From NCBI RefSeq assembly GCF_017874455.1, contig NZ_JAGGLN010000001.1, positions 186,001 through 250,000 of the forward strand: a DNA stretch of 64,000 bases. The letters are read 5' to 3'. The notes below the pieces were generated by a model. That model worked only from the letters and a program-made list of their open reading frames with translations, was not told the origin of the DNA and did not search any database. The translations under genes were made by a program, and so were the position numbers. Position 1 is the stretch's first letter. Each line of letters begins with the position of its first letter. Shown here one piece after another: positions 9,691 to 18,538 of this stretch. Source of the stretch: Methanobacterium aggregans. GTDB lineage: Archaea; Methanobacteriota; Methanobacteria; Methanobacteriales; Methanobacteriaceae.

Positions 9691-9721
9691 GGTTAAATAA
9701 CCTTAAAAAAGTTAAATAACC
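9691..9721. terminator. Repeat and palindrome between convergent glycan operons
   Basis: GTTAAATAACC occurs twice (9692-9702 and 9711-9721), and the first copy is part of the palindrome GGTTAAATAACC (9691-9702). The gap between the converging transferase and flippase genes is only 50 bases, so this probably ends both transcripts. Confidence 0.4.
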
Positions 9722-9726
9722 CTAAT

Positions 9727-11172
9727 TCACTCATTTAACATATTTTTAAAGAATTTAAATTCACTTTTTTCCACTCCCTTTAGTAATATAATGGATGCAA
9801 AGTAAACTGCAGCGCAGACTACAACCACAATTGCAATGTTTAAAATTCCCTCAGGTCTGCTTAAAATAATGATCACTGCTATTAAAATAGAAGATATGAT
9901 ACTTTTTATTATAAATTTCACGTTAAAATCAAATGTGAAGAATTTGTTTGAATAATAAAGCATGATTGAAAAGGCTACTACATATGAAATTAAGGTAACT
10001 GCCGCAGCACCGAGTATTCCCAGGTACGGAACCATAATAATATTCAAACCAAGATTTAAAATAGCACAGATTATCCATACAGTTCCTATTATTTTTGTTT
10101 TCTTTTCTAATACTAATATGTTACTTGTTATTCCATAAATTCCAATCAAAATAGCACTTAAAGCAACAAATGGAGTTATAAGGTATCCGTTTGCAGCTAT
10201 TTCCGTTGTTGTGAGTATATTTAAAATGGGTTTTGAAAGCAGGGATAATCCAACAGCAGATGGTATTGCAACTAAAAGGAAATATTTAAGTGAATACTTT
10301 AAAAATACATCAACCTGTTCCATATTATTATCTTCATAGTACTTTGGAAGAACTGAAGGAAGTAAAAGTGTGAACGGGGCGAGTATTAACATTATAATGT
10401 TTCCAAGAGTGTAACCTGGTGAATAATAACCAACAAAAGCTGTTCCTAAAAATATTCCTATTACGTAACGGTCGCTGGAATCAGTTATCCAGTAAGATAA
10501 GTTACTGGGAACAGTTGGAAGTCCAAAAGAAAGATATTCTCTCATATTACTGAATTTTGGAATTTTAAAGCCTATATTTGAAATTATGAATGGTAGCATG
10601 ACAATTAAGGTGGTGATGTTAGCAGCGAGGAGTCCTAATGCAGCTGTGTAAATACTGAATCCCATCAATGCAAAGTAAGATACAATAAAAACTCCCAAAT
10701 ACGTTTGTATCAATAGAAATATGGAATATCTTTTCATCTGCTGGAAGGTTCGGAAGTAGTTGAGTAAAAATGCATTTAAACATGCAAAGAATATTATCAC
10801 AGCTAAAACCATGGCTAATTGAACATCACCGCCCAATATGCCATTGGCTATGTTTTGTGCGAATATGAACATTAAAACTGATATTATAAATGTTGAAACC
10901 AGAACAACAGCTGAAATGGAATAGAAACCTTCTCTTATTCTATTTTCATCTTTTTCTGCAGATAAAAATCTCACCATTGTGTAGGGTAATCCCAATGTGG
11001 CGATGTTGGGCATTAAACCAATAGTTGTAGTTATCTGAACCCAGATACCATACTCTCCGATTGAAAAATTTTTTGTCAATATTGGAAGCAATATCAAAGA
11101 ACTGATGGCTACTAGTATGTTGGTTATTCCCACAAGACCTATTCGCTGTACAAAGAGTTTGTATTCACTCAA
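9727..11172 (-). CDS. Wzx-type polysaccharide flippase (MOP superfamily)
   Basis: This is a 481-residue integral membrane protein with about 12 to 14 hydrophobic helices and few charged loops, typical of the polysaccharide transport branch of the MOP/MATE superfamily (Wzx, RfbX). Such proteins move lipid-linked oligosaccharides across the cytoplasmic membrane. The N-terminus (GLVGITNILVAISSLILLPILT) has the usual helix-1 pattern, and the central helices carry G-x-P residues. The start is TTG at 11172, four bases after GTGA; no ATG is suitably placed. It is the last gene of the minus operon with the CMP-sugar synthetase, Gfo/Idh and SDR genes, 47 bases downstream of the synthetase. The cargo is probably the glycan built by the neighbouring transferases. 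Confidence 0.88.
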   Translation of the reverse strand: MSEYKLFVQRIGLVGITNILVAISSLILLPILTKNFSIGEYGIWVQITTTIGLMPNIATLGLPYTMVRFLSAEKDENRIREGFYSISAVVLVSTFIISVLMFIFAQNIANGILGGDVQLAMVLAVIIFFACLNAFLLNYFRTFQQMKRYSIFLLIQTYLGVFIVSYFALMGFSIYTAALGLLAANITTLIVMLPFIISNIGFKIPKFSNMREYLSFGLPTVPSNLSYWITDSSDRYVIGIFLGTAFVGYYSPGYTLGNIIMLILAPFTLLLPSVLPKYYEDNNMEQVDVFLKYSLKYFLLVAIPSAVGLSLLSKPILNILTTTEIAANGYLITPFVALSAILIGIYGITSNILVLEKKTKIIGTVWIICAILNLGLNIIMVPYLGILGAAAVTLISYVVAFSIMLYYSNKFFTFDFNVKFIIKSIISSILIAVIIILSRPEGILNIAIVVVVCAAVYFASIILLKGVEKSEFKFFKNMLNE

Positions 11173-11219
11173 AACTTCACTTTCCTGTTTTTAATTATTT
11201 AATATAAAATAAGAAGATT

Positions 11220-11915
11220 TTAATTTTTGTTGGTCATGAAAAACTCAACCATCTTAAAATCAACTTCAGAATCTATGTCTATGGAACGTTCACCTGGCAT
11301 TTCATAGATCATACTGGATTCAGTTATCACATTCTCCATTTCAAGCAGTTTTTGAGTCCAGTAAATGTATATAGAAGCATTCATCTCATAAACTATTGGA
11401 GTGTCTTGCATTCGGAATATGGGGTTTTTGAGCTCCTTTGAGAGATGTGCATGTTCATTTTCATCCAGTTCAACCATGTTGAAGTAAGGACTTTTTCGTG
11501 CACTGCACACTGAAAACAAGTTAACTGGTTTTTTATCAACCATTATATTGTATGCATTTTCTATGTCTTCCACAGTTCGAAGGGGACTTGTAGGATCAAG
11601 ATCAACCACTAAATCAAATTCTTCATCTTCTTCATTTTTCAAGTACTCAACAACATGTTTTATTACTGGTATTTTAGGAGCAGTATCTTTCGCTAGTTCT
11701 GCAGGTCTCATAAATGGAACTTCTGCACCATATTCTCTGGAAATTTTTGCTATTTCTTCTGAATCTGTTGAAACAATTATTCTATCCGCTTTACCCCATT
11801 TTTTAGCCGTTTCAATCGTGTGAGCTATGAGAGGTTTTCCCATTAAATTCCTTAAATTTTTATTTTCAACTCTTTTTGAACCTTTCCGAGCACAGATCGT
11901 TAATAATGTCCTCAT
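11220..11915 (-). CDS. CMP-nonulosonate synthetase (NeuA/LegF/PtmB-type cytidylyltransferase)
   Basis: This 231-residue enzyme couples CTP to a nine-carbon 2-keto acid sugar to give the CMP-activated donor. The nucleotide-binding signature CARKGSKRVENKNLRNL lies at residues 8-24 (the R-x-G-S-K-R...K-N motif of NeuA). PLIAHTIETA and RIIVSTDSEEIA follow, then DLDPTSPLR near 110, whose aspartates bind Mg and CTP. Length matches the single-domain bacterial NeuA/LegF/PtmB enzymes. Its ATG overlaps the end of the Gfo/Idh gene by four bases. With the NeuB, NeuC, aminotransferase and dehydratase genes across the divergent promoter, the substrate is more likely legionaminate than N-acetylneuraminate; the sequence alone cannot prove this. 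Confidence 0.85.
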   Translation of the reverse strand: MRTLLTICARKGSKRVENKNLRNLMGKPLIAHTIETAKKWGKADRIIVSTDSEEIAKISREYGAEVPFMRPAELAKDTAPKIPVIKHVVEYLKNEEDEEFDLVVDLDPTSPLRTVEDIENAYNIMVDKKPVNLFSVCSARKSPYFNMVELDENEHAHLSKELKNPIFRMQDTPIVYEMNASIYIYWTQKLLEMENVITESSMIYEMPGERSIDIDSEVDFKMVEFFMTNKN

Positions 11916-12877
11916 TGAATTACAACTCCCGCATTATTTCTCATATAAAGTGCATATTTAAGCGTTTCAATAGCAAAGGGAGTGTCATTGAAACTTTTAA
12001 CTCCATTAACAATAATATCTAAGAAATATTCCATTTCTTCAATGTACATGTCGTTTCTATCAAAATCGAAATGGTGTGTTTTTTCTTCACCAGTTTTTTC
12101 ACAAATTTTGACCTTTGAACTGAGTAAATCAGCATGTATTACAGAGTTTTCAGTCACTATTTCAATTTCACGCTTTGGAATTTTCCTGTAATAATCAAGA
12201 TGAATCTCACAGAGAGCTCCATTTTTTAATTTCCATATACCATAGGCAGTATCTTCAACATCTAACTCTAAATCGCTTATTTTTGTAGAGCCAAAGTACC
12301 CCTCAGAGACATCTCCAAAGATCCACCTTACAAGATCAATTTCATGTATCAAGTCTAGGGCTACTCCACCACCTAATTCCTTCTGGGCACTGTAAGTTTT
12401 TTTGTAATCTTGTCCAGGACGCCATGAAGGAAGATAGGATCCAGAATGTATATGGATGCTCTTAATTTTATTGGTACTATTAAAATAATTTTTAAGGAAT
12501 TTCGTAACTGGATGAAATCTTAAGGGACATGCAACATGCATGATTGTATCTGCGTTTTTAACGAGTTTTTCAGCACTTTCAATACTATCTGAAAGGGGCT
12601 TTTCTATGAACATTCCTTTCACGTTATCAATAAATTGGAGTGCTGTTTCAACATGAAGTGAAGTTGGATTCGTTATGAATACAATATCAGCATTGAACTT
12701 TTTAGCATCTTCAACGCTGTAAAATTCATGATCAATTAATTCAGAATACTCCCCAAGAATATTTCTGTTACTGGACCTTAAAGCAGCGGTTTCAGATGAC
12801 TTCATAATCTTTTTGAGATTTTTCAGATGCCTCAATCCAATGGATCCCATTCCAACGAATAAAACCTTTTTTACCAA
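11912..12877 (-). CDS. Gfo/Idh/MocA-family oxidoreductase (PtmF-like)
   Basis: This is a 321-residue NAD(P)-dependent sugar dehydrogenase. It opens with a Rossmann fold (VLFVGMGSIGLRHLKNL; G-x-G-x-x-G at residues 8-13), then EKPLSDSIESAEKL near 95, the E-K-P motif of the family. The C-terminal half binds substrate (GGGVALDLIHEIDLVRW near 170, with the conserved D-x-x-x-H-x-x-D pattern). The start is TTG 12877 within the last codons of the SDR gene, a 7-base overlap. Gene pairs of this type accompany CMP-legionaminate synthetase genes in bacteria such as Campylobacter (ptmA, ptmF). Its step (making the precursor, or altering the nonulosonate or its donor) cannot be assigned from sequence. Confidence 0.8.
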   Translation of the reverse strand: MVKKVLFVGMGSIGLRHLKNLKKIMKSSETAALRSSNRNILGEYSELIDHEFYSVEDAKKFNADIVFITNPTSLHVETALQFIDNVKGMFIEKPLSDSIESAEKLVKNADTIMHVACPLRFHPVTKFLKNYFNSTNKIKSIHIHSGSYLPSWRPGQDYKKTYSAQKELGGGVALDLIHEIDLVRWIFGDVSEGYFGSTKISDLELDVEDTAYGIWKLKNGALCEIHLDYYRKIPKREIEIVTENSVIHADLLSSKVKICEKTGEEKTHHFDFDRNDMYIEEMEYFLDIIVNGVKSFNDTPFAIETLKYALYMRNNAGVVIQ

Positions 12878-13662
12878 ATTGATAAACCTCCATCAACCAG
12901 TAGATTCTGTCCAGTTATATACTTCGATGCATCTGAAACTAAAAAGATCAAAGAACCAACAATATCCTCTGGAAGTGCCATTCGATCAAGAGGAGTTCTT
13001 TTACAGTAATTATCTACAAATTCTTCAGGTTGATTATCAAATATGCCCCCGGGGCTTACTGTGTTAACACGAATGTTGTAGGGTGCAAGATATGTTGCAA
13101 GGTATCGGGTGAAATTGATTATACCTCCCTTAATCATAGAATACTCAACAGGCATGGTCATTGATGTGTCACCATAAACTGAGAAATCAGGACCCAAAAC
13201 TCCATAAATAGACCCCATATTTATTATGACTCCCGAATTTTGTTTCTTCATTACTTCTGCAACTTTTTGAGCAACTTGGAAGTAACCTCCCATATGGGAA
13301 ATCACATTTTCTTTACAACTTTCAAATTCAACATCCTCAAATTTAGCACCATACTTCCTGTTTCTAGGATATGCACTGTTTACAAGGATATCTATTTTAC
13401 CAAAACAATCCAATGTTTTTTCAATAAACTTCTCTGTGGAAGTTTCGGATGTTATATCCAAATATAAATATTTAACCTTCTCTTCTCCCAGATCATTATT
13501 CAGTTCCATGGCCACGGATCTGCCCTTATCTTCATCATTACTGGCAATAATTATGTGAGCACCAAATTCAGCCAGGCCCCTGCAGAACTCTTTACCTAAA
13601 AGTCCGTCACCACCTGTGATAACTGCTAGTTTTCCATCAAGATTCATCATTTCTTTGTACAT
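12871..13662 (-). CDS. Short-chain dehydrogenase/reductase (PtmA-like)
   Basis: This is a 263-residue SDR enzyme. The cofactor loop TGGDGLLGKEF (residues about 16-26) fits T-G-x3-G-x-G. LVNSAYPRN is the N-[AS]-[AG] stretch, GVIINMGSIYG holds the catalytic serine, and VEYSMIKGG near 178 gives Y-x3-K. PGGIFDNQP follows, and LLVDGGLS closes the protein, as in classical SDRs. Start ATG 13662 follows AGGTGG by four bases. It is the first gene of the minus operon and overlaps the Gfo/Idh gene, so the pair probably acts as a unit, perhaps an oxidation then a reduction on a nucleotide sugar or nonulosonate. Exact substrate unknown. Confidence 0.82.
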   Translation of the reverse strand: MYKEMMNLDGKLAVITGGDGLLGKEFCRGLAEFGAHIIIASNDEDKGRSVAMELNNDLGEEKVKYLYLDITSETSTEKFIEKTLDCFGKIDILVNSAYPRNRKYGAKFEDVEFESCKENVISHMGGYFQVAQKVAEVMKKQNSGVIINMGSIYGVLGPDFSVYGDTSMTMPVEYSMIKGGIINFTRYLATYLAPYNIRVNTVSPGGIFDNQPEEFVDNYCKRTPLDRMALPEDIVGSLIFLVSDASKYITGQNLLVDGGLSIW

Positions 13663-13806
13663 TTTACCACCTAAACTGAAAATATAATTGATATAAAGTT
13701 TACTTTATTAATTTCTAAATATATATATCAAAAACATAATAAAAAAGCTTAGATAAGTTTAACTATACAAATTCAATTAATAAAAATTTAATTTAAAGGT
13801 AATCTA
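13663..13806. promoter_or_regulatory. Divergent promoter region of the nonulosonate locus
   Basis: This 144-base AT-rich gap lies between the SDR gene (leftward) and the NeuB gene (rightward). TATA-like stretches occur near 13718-13732 (AATATATATATC). AAAGGTAATC at 13795-13804 serves as the NeuB ribosome binding site, and AGGTGG at 13667-13672 (complement) as that of the SDR. A shared control region would co-express both halves of the pathway. Confidence 0.55.
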
Positions 13807-14847
13807 ATGACATCTCCCATTTTCGAAAAATTAACCGCGGATCCTAAAAATTCTTTTATAATAGCAGAAGCAGGGGTCAACCACAACGGATCATTAAAAA
13901 CAGCAAAAAAATTGATAGATGCTGCAAAAGAAGCTGGAGCAGATGCTGTAAAATTTCAGACATTTAAAACAGAAAAAATTCTAACAAAAAACGCTCAAAA
14001 GGCAGAATACCAGAAAAAAACAACAGCTGAAGATTCTCAGTATGAAATGATTAAAAAACTGGAATTATCCCCTAATGATTTCAGAGAACTGGCAGATTAT
14101 GCTGATAAAAAAGGCATTACTTTTTTATCTTCACCATTTGACATTGAAAGTGTTGATCTACTTGATGAACTTGGTGTTCCACTTTTCAAACTGGCTTCGG
14201 GAGAGATCACAAATTTCCCCTTACTTGAACACATTGCAGACAAGGGCAAACCTGTGATATTATCCACAGGAATGGCAGATTTAGGCGAAATAGGAGAAGC
14301 CATAAATCTATTTGAAAATAAAATTCCTGAACTGATTTTAATGCACTGTGTAACCAGTTATCCTGCAAAGGTTGAAGATGTAAATCTTAAGGTTATCAAA
14401 ACTCTTAAATGTGCATTCAAACTGCCTGTTGGCTTTTCAGATCATACCTTAGGAATTGAGATGGATGTGGCTGCAGTTGCAATGGGAGCATGTGCACTGG
14501 AGAAACATTTCACACTTGATAAAAATATGGATGGTCCTGATCATAAAGCATCCTTGGAACCTGCAGAATTCAAGGAAATGGTAAATGCAGTAAGAAATGT
14601 TGAAAAAGGTATGGGAACCGGTATAAAAAGATTGACAGTTGAAGAAGCTGAAATAAAGAGAATAGCAAGAAAAAGTATCGTTGCAAATGTAAATATTGGT
14701 CCTGGAACAGTTTTAACAGAATCCATGCTCACAGTTAAAAGACCGGGATCTGGAATTGAACCCAAATATTTCAATTCATTGATAGGCAAAACAATAACAT
14801 CAAAAATAAATAAAGATGATGTTTTAATATGGGATATGCTAAGATGA
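13807..14847 (+). CDS. neuB: NeuB/LegI-family nonulosonic acid synthase
   Basis: This 346-residue enzyme condenses a six-carbon N-acetylated aminosugar with phosphoenolpyruvate to make a nine-carbon 2-keto acid (sialic, legionaminic or pseudaminic). The TIM-barrel domain starts with IIAEAGVNHNGSL (residues about 18-30), then AGADAVKFQTF and FLSSPFD, LFKLASGEITNFPLL with the PEP-binding serine, VILSTGMA near 155, HCVTSYPA and GFSDHT near 215, followed by EKHFTLDKNMDGPDHKAS near 240. A C-terminal SAF (antifreeze-like) domain, from about 285, ends with the R-P-G-[ST]-G-I motif KRPGSGIEP. The stop overlaps the start of the 2-epimerase gene. Neighbours favour 2,4-diacetamido-trideoxymannose, hence legionaminate, as the product line. 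Confidence 0.92.
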   Translation: MTSPIFEKLTADPKNSFIIAEAGVNHNGSLKTAKKLIDAAKEAGADAVKFQTFKTEKILTKNAQKAEYQKKTTAEDSQYEMIKKLELSPNDFRELADYADKKGITFLSSPFDIESVDLLDELGVPLFKLASGEITNFPLLEHIADKGKPVILSTGMADLGEIGEAINLFENKIPELILMHCVTSYPAKVEDVNLKVIKTLKCAFKLPVGFSDHTLGIEMDVAAVAMGACALEKHFTLDKNMDGPDHKASLEPAEFKEMVNAVRNVEKGMGTGIKRLTVEEAEIKRIARKSIVANVNIGPGTVLTESMLTVKRPGSGIEPKYFNSLIGKTITSKINKDDVLIWDMLR

Positions 14848-15989
14848 GTCGTAAAATACTTTATATAACTGGAACAAGGGCAGATTATGGTCTAATGCAT
14901 TCGGTTCTTGATGAGATGAATAGAAACCCTAATATTGATCTGGAAGTGGTTGTAACGGGAATGCACCTTATGGAAGAGTTTGGAAGCACCATCACAGAAA
15001 TTGAAAGGGATGGCTTCAAAATTCATACCCTGAATGCAGTCTACCAAAATGATGATAAATTTTCCATGTCAAGTTTTGTGGGAAAATTCATAGAACTTTT
15101 AACAAATGCCTTAAAAGAGATAAAACCGGATTTAATCATGCTTTTAGGAGATAGGGGCGAAATGCTTGCAGGAGCTATTGTGGGAGCTTATTTGAGCATA
15201 CCTACAGCACATCTGCATGGTGGGGAAATCACTTCAACAGTCGATGAATATGCAAGACACGCAATAACGAAACTTGCTAACCTGCACTTTCCAGCAACTG
15301 AAAAAAGTGCTGAGAGAATAATTGCAATGGGCGAAGATCCCTCACATGTATTTACAGTGGGAGCACCAGGTTTAGATGCAATACTGAACATGGATTTAAT
15401 AGGGAAAGAAGAAATAGCATTAAAGTATGGATTGGACATTTCAAAGCCCATAATTCTGATGCTACAACACCCCGTAACCTTAGAATCTGAAAATTCAGCC
15501 CATCAAATTTCAGAAACCATCAAAGCAATTTTAAATCTTAAATACCAGACTGTGCTAATATATCCTAATGCTGATGCGGGTGGTAGAAGCATAATAAAAC
15601 TGATAAAGCAGTATGAAAATCTGCCGTTCATAAAATTATTTAAGAGTATTCCGAGAAAAGATTTTCTGAGTCTTATGAACATTACCAGTGTCATGGTTGG
15701 AAATTCCAGCAGTGGAATTATTGAAGCTCCTTCATTTAAGCTGCCTGTAATTAATATTGGCTCTAGACAAAAAGGTAGAGAACGAGCTTTAAATGTTGTT
15801 GATGTGGGCTATGATGCTCAGAAAATAGAAAATGCCATTAAATTTGTATTGAATGATGCAGAATTTAAGGAAAGATTAAAAAGTTGTAAAAACCATTATG
15901 GTGATGGTAATGCTTCAAAAAGAATCACCGAAATTTTAACCAGAATAGAGTTGAATGAAAAATTACTTGAGAAAGGAATAAAAGTATGA
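14844..15989 (+). CDS. neuC: Hydrolysing UDP-sugar 2-epimerase (NeuC/LegG type)
   Basis: This GT-B-fold enzyme of about 381 residues removes UDP while inverting C2 of a UDP-aminosugar, giving the mannose-configured free sugar used by NeuB. Diagnostic segments are ILYITGTRADYGLM at the N-terminus, LLGDRGEMLAGA near 95, TAHLHGGE with the catalytic-region histidine near 115, GAPGLDAIL near 175, LMLQHPVT near 205, and VGNSSSGIIEAPSF near 285 at the UDP-binding end. ATG 14844 overlaps the upstream TGA (ATGA) and places the conserved N-terminal strand in the usual position; an ATG at 14829 would add five residues. With a 4,6-dehydratase, aminotransferase and acetyltransferase adjacent, UDP-diacetamidobacillosamine is the likely substrate rather than UDP-GlcNAc. 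Confidence 0.9.
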   Translation: MSRKILYITGTRADYGLMHSVLDEMNRNPNIDLEVVVTGMHLMEEFGSTITEIERDGFKIHTLNAVYQNDDKFSMSSFVGKFIELLTNALKEIKPDLIMLLGDRGEMLAGAIVGAYLSIPTAHLHGGEITSTVDEYARHAITKLANLHFPATEKSAERIIAMGEDPSHVFTVGAPGLDAILNMDLIGKEEIALKYGLDISKPIILMLQHPVTLESENSAHQISETIKAILNLKYQTVLIYPNADAGGRSIIKLIKQYENLPFIKLFKSIPRKDFLSLMNITSVMVGNSSSGIIEAPSFKLPVINIGSRQKGRERALNVVDVGYDAQKIENAIKFVLNDAEFKERLKSCKNHYGDGNASKRITEILTRIELNEKLLEKGIKV

Positions 15990-16429
15990 CAAATGAAAGA
16001 TTTGAAAACTGGAAACCCCCTGAAATTGAAGACGGAAAACTGAATAAATATAACTGGGTGGTTCAGCACAAAGATAATCTTATATTAGGATATAAATCTG
16101 ATGTGGGAGCTTTCACATACATAAATGCTAAAAATAATGTTTTCATTGAAGATTACGTTCAAATCGGTTCCCACTCTTCATTATATTCAATTTCAACCAT
16201 AGACAACAAGGAAGGACCTGTTGTACTTAAGAAAAACTGTAGAATTGGTAGTCATTCAATTGTAATGCCCAATGTTACAGTGGGCGAAAACTCCATTGTA
16301 GGGGCTTTCAGCTTTGTTAATAAGAACATACCTGACAACTCCCTCGCATTTGGAGTTCCAGTTAAAGTGATTCGAGAATTGACTGAAGAAGAGATAAAAA
16401 AACTTAAAGAGGAATTAGATGGCTCATAA
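15986..16429 (+). CDS. Left-handed beta-helix acetyltransferase (LegH/PglD role likely)
   Basis: This 147-residue protein has hexapeptide-repeat (I/V-G-x-x-x-x) sequence from about residue 35 on: VGAFTYINAKNNVFIEDYV, CRIGSHSIVMPNVTVGENS, and the closing SLAFGVPVKVIREL segment typical of LbH acyltransferases. Trimers of this fold move acetyl from acetyl-CoA to amino or hydroxyl groups of sugars, and His 64 in IGSHSS or His 90 in IGSHSI could be the base. It overlaps the 2-epimerase gene by four bases and the aminotransferase gene by 11. This position makes N-acetylation of the newly aminated UDP-4-aminosugar the natural role. It lacks the N-terminal Rossmann domain of PglD, so the match is by position and fold rather than close sequence. 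Confidence 0.78.
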   Translation: MTNERFENWKPPEIEDGKLNKYNWVVQHKDNLILGYKSDVGAFTYINAKNNVFIEDYVQIGSHSSLYSISTIDNKEGPVVLKKNCRIGSHSIVMPNVTVGENSIVGAFSFVNKNIPDNSLAFGVPVKVIRELTEEEIKKLKEELDGS

Positions 16430-17540
16430 AATACCTTTATTCAAAATATTATGGGATGAAGAAGATGTTGAAAGTGTTGGAAGAGAAATAAAGTCTGGAA
16501 TGAATTGGGCTGTTGGGCCGCGCGTTGAAGAGTTCGAAAAATTGATAGCAGATTACATTGGAACAAAGCACGCAGCAGTCTTCAACTCAGGAACATCTGC
16601 TTTACATTCAGTATTAATGGCCCATGGTATAGGAAAGGCTGATGAGATTATAGTCCCCTCATTCACGTTCATAGCAACTGCAAATTCACCACTCTTTGTT
16701 GGTGCAAAACCAGTTTTTGCAGATATTGAAGGAGAAACACTGGGACTGGATCCAGAAAGTGTTGAAAAAAATATAACTGGTAAAACAAAGGCTATTTTAC
16801 CCATACATTATGGTGGATGTCCATGTAAGATAGAGGAACTTCGAAAAATAGCAGATGACCATGATCTCATACTTATAGAAGACGCTGCAGAAGCCTTTGG
16901 TGCAGGCATAGGAAACAAAAATGTGGGTACATTCGGTGACTCCGCAGTTTTAAGTTTCTGTCAAAATAAGATAATCACAACTGGCGAAGGCGGAGCAGTT
17001 GTAACAGATTCCAAGGAACTATACGAGAAACTTTTACTTCTAAGATCCCACGGAAGACTGGAAACAGCAGATTACTTCACTTCAGCAGGATTATTTGATT
17101 ACATAGACATTGGATACAACTTCAGAATGTCCAATATAACTGCTGCACTGGGCATATCTCAGATGAGTAAAGTGGATGACGTAATAAATATGAGAAGGAG
17201 TAACTCTGAATATTTAACACGCAGAATATTGGAAGAAACAGATCAGTTAACTCCACTGCATCCTCCAGAAGGATATAAACATGTTTATCAGCTTTACACA
17301 ATTATAGCAGAACAGAGAGATGAATTAATAAGTTACTTAAAGGAAAATAATATAATAAGCAAAATATATTTCGATCCAGTTCATTTAAGCCATTTTTACA
17401 AGGAAAAATTGGGATATAATTGTGATCTTCCGGTTACAGAGGATATGGCCAGAAGAACAATCACACTTCCAATGTATCCATCCCTAAGTCAAGATGATAT
17501 GGATTTCATGGCAGAAACAATTGGAAAATTCTACAGGTGA
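16419..17540 (+). CDS. DegT/DnrJ/EryC1/StrS sugar aminotransferase (LegC/PglE type)
   Basis: This 373-residue PLP enzyme transfers an amino group, usually from glutamate, to the 4-keto group of a UDP-4-keto-6-deoxyaminosugar. Visible landmarks are MNWAVGPRVEEFE near residue 30, NSGTSALHSVLMAHGI near 60 (phosphate binding), PSFTFIATANSPLFVGAKPVF near 85, ILIEDAAEAFGA near 155 (the PLP-contacting D and A), and CQNKIITTGEGG near 187, where the lysine forms the Schiff base. YNFRMSNITAALG near 230 is the usual downstream block. AGAGGA lies just before ATG 16419, inside the acetyltransferase gene. It is one of three enzymes that convert UDP-GlcNAc to UDP-diacetamidobacillosamine. Confidence 0.88.
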   Translation: MAHKIPLFKILWDEEDVESVGREIKSGMNWAVGPRVEEFEKLIADYIGTKHAAVFNSGTSALHSVLMAHGIGKADEIIVPSFTFIATANSPLFVGAKPVFADIEGETLGLDPESVEKNITGKTKAILPIHYGGCPCKIEELRKIADDHDLILIEDAAEAFGAGIGNKNVGTFGDSAVLSFCQNKIITTGEGGAVVTDSKELYEKLLLLRSHGRLETADYFTSAGLFDYIDIGYNFRMSNITAALGISQMSKVDDVINMRRSNSEYLTRRILEETDQLTPLHPPEGYKHVYQLYTIIAEQRDELISYLKENNIISKIYFDPVHLSHFYKEKLGYNCDLPVTEDMARRTITLPMYPSLSQDDMDFMAETIGKFYR

Positions 17541-17544
17541 TCTC

Positions 17545-18528
17545 ATGAAATCGTTTTATGAAGACAAAATTGTACTGGTAACTGGCGGCTCAGGATCCAT
17601 AGGTCGAGAAATTGTTAAAAAACTTGTGGGATTAAATCCTAAAGCCATAAGAGTACTTGACAACAATGAAACTGCGTTGTTTGACCTTGAACAGGAATTA
17701 AAATCTGATAAAATCAGGACATTAATTGGTGACATCAGAGATAAAGACAGGTTAAAAAGAGCTTTTGAGGATGTGGATATTATTTTCCATGCTGCAGCCC
17801 TTAAACATGTCCCATTATGTGAATATAATCCATTTGACGCAGTTAAAACTAATGTCATGGGTACACAGAATGTTATGGATGCTGCCTTGGATAAAAATGT
17901 TGAAAAGGTTATCCTTGTTAGCACGGATAAAGCAGTTAATCCAATAAATGTTATGGGTGCAACCAAACTTCTGGCTGAACGGCTCACAATATCTGCAAAT
18001 TATTATAGGGGAAATAAAAGAACAGTATTTTCATGTGTAAGGTTTGGAAATGTTTTAAACTCAAGAGGTTCTGTTGTGCCTCTCTTTAAAAAGCAGATCA
18101 AAGATGGTGGTCCTGTTACAATAACAAATCCTAAGATGTCACGTTTTATCATGCACATCCCTGATGCAGCCAAACTCATACTTAAAGCAGGTTACTTGGC
18201 AGAAGGAGAGGAAATATTCATTCTTAAAATGCCTGCAGTGAACATAGTTGACCTTGCAGAGGTTATGGTGGAAGATCTAGCCCCAAAAAATGGTTTCAAA
18301 GCGGAAGATATTAAAATAAAAATCATAGGAAAAAGAATAGGCGAAAAGATGTATGAAGAACTCATGACCGAGGATGAAGCTTTATGTGCAGTTGAGAGTG
18401 CCAAACTGTTTATTCTGAACTCTAAAATAGATACTGATTCATGTGAAGCGATTGAATACAATTCGGACACAGTTGAAAAATTGTCTAAAGATGAAATTAG
18501 GATGATTATAAAAGATATAATATCCTAA
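17545..18528 (+). CDS. UDP-GlcNAc 4,6-dehydratase, CapD/WbpM/PglF-like short form
   Basis: This 327-residue extended SDR removes water from UDP-GlcNAc to give the 4-keto-6-deoxy sugar. The cofactor loop is VTGGSGSIGREI at residues about 11-22. HAAALKHVPLCE near 80 is typical of the polysaccharide-biosynthesis branch. STDKAVNPINVMGATK near 125 has Met where classical SDRs have Tyr (M-x3-K), as in WbpM and CapD. The N-terminal membrane domain of long CapD proteins is absent. Start ATG 17545 follows GGTGATC (17536-17542) exactly, so the longer reading from 17494, which overlaps the aminotransferase, is unlikely. The retaining WbpM/PglF type rather than PseB favours a legionaminic over a pseudaminic end product. 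It is last in the plus operon, though it acts first in the pathway. Confidence 0.88.
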   Translation: MKSFYEDKIVLVTGGSGSIGREIVKKLVGLNPKAIRVLDNNETALFDLEQELKSDKIRTLIGDIRDKDRLKRAFEDVDIIFHAAALKHVPLCEYNPFDAVKTNVMGTQNVMDAALDKNVEKVILVSTDKAVNPINVMGATKLLAERLTISANYYRGNKRTVFSCVRFGNVLNSRGSVVPLFKKQIKDGGPVTITNPKMSRFIMHIPDAAKLILKAGYLAEGEEIFILKMPAVNIVDLAEVMVEDLAPKNGFKAEDIKIKIIGKRIGEKMYEELMTEDEALCAVESAKLFILNSKIDTDSCEAIEYNSDTVEKLSKDEIRMIIKDIIS

Positions 18529-18538
18529 TATTTTAAAT

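Noticed and set aside
14829..14843. Upstream ATG for the NeuC gene
   Set aside because: The ATGA overlap start at 14844 fits the family N-terminus and gives normal operon coupling.
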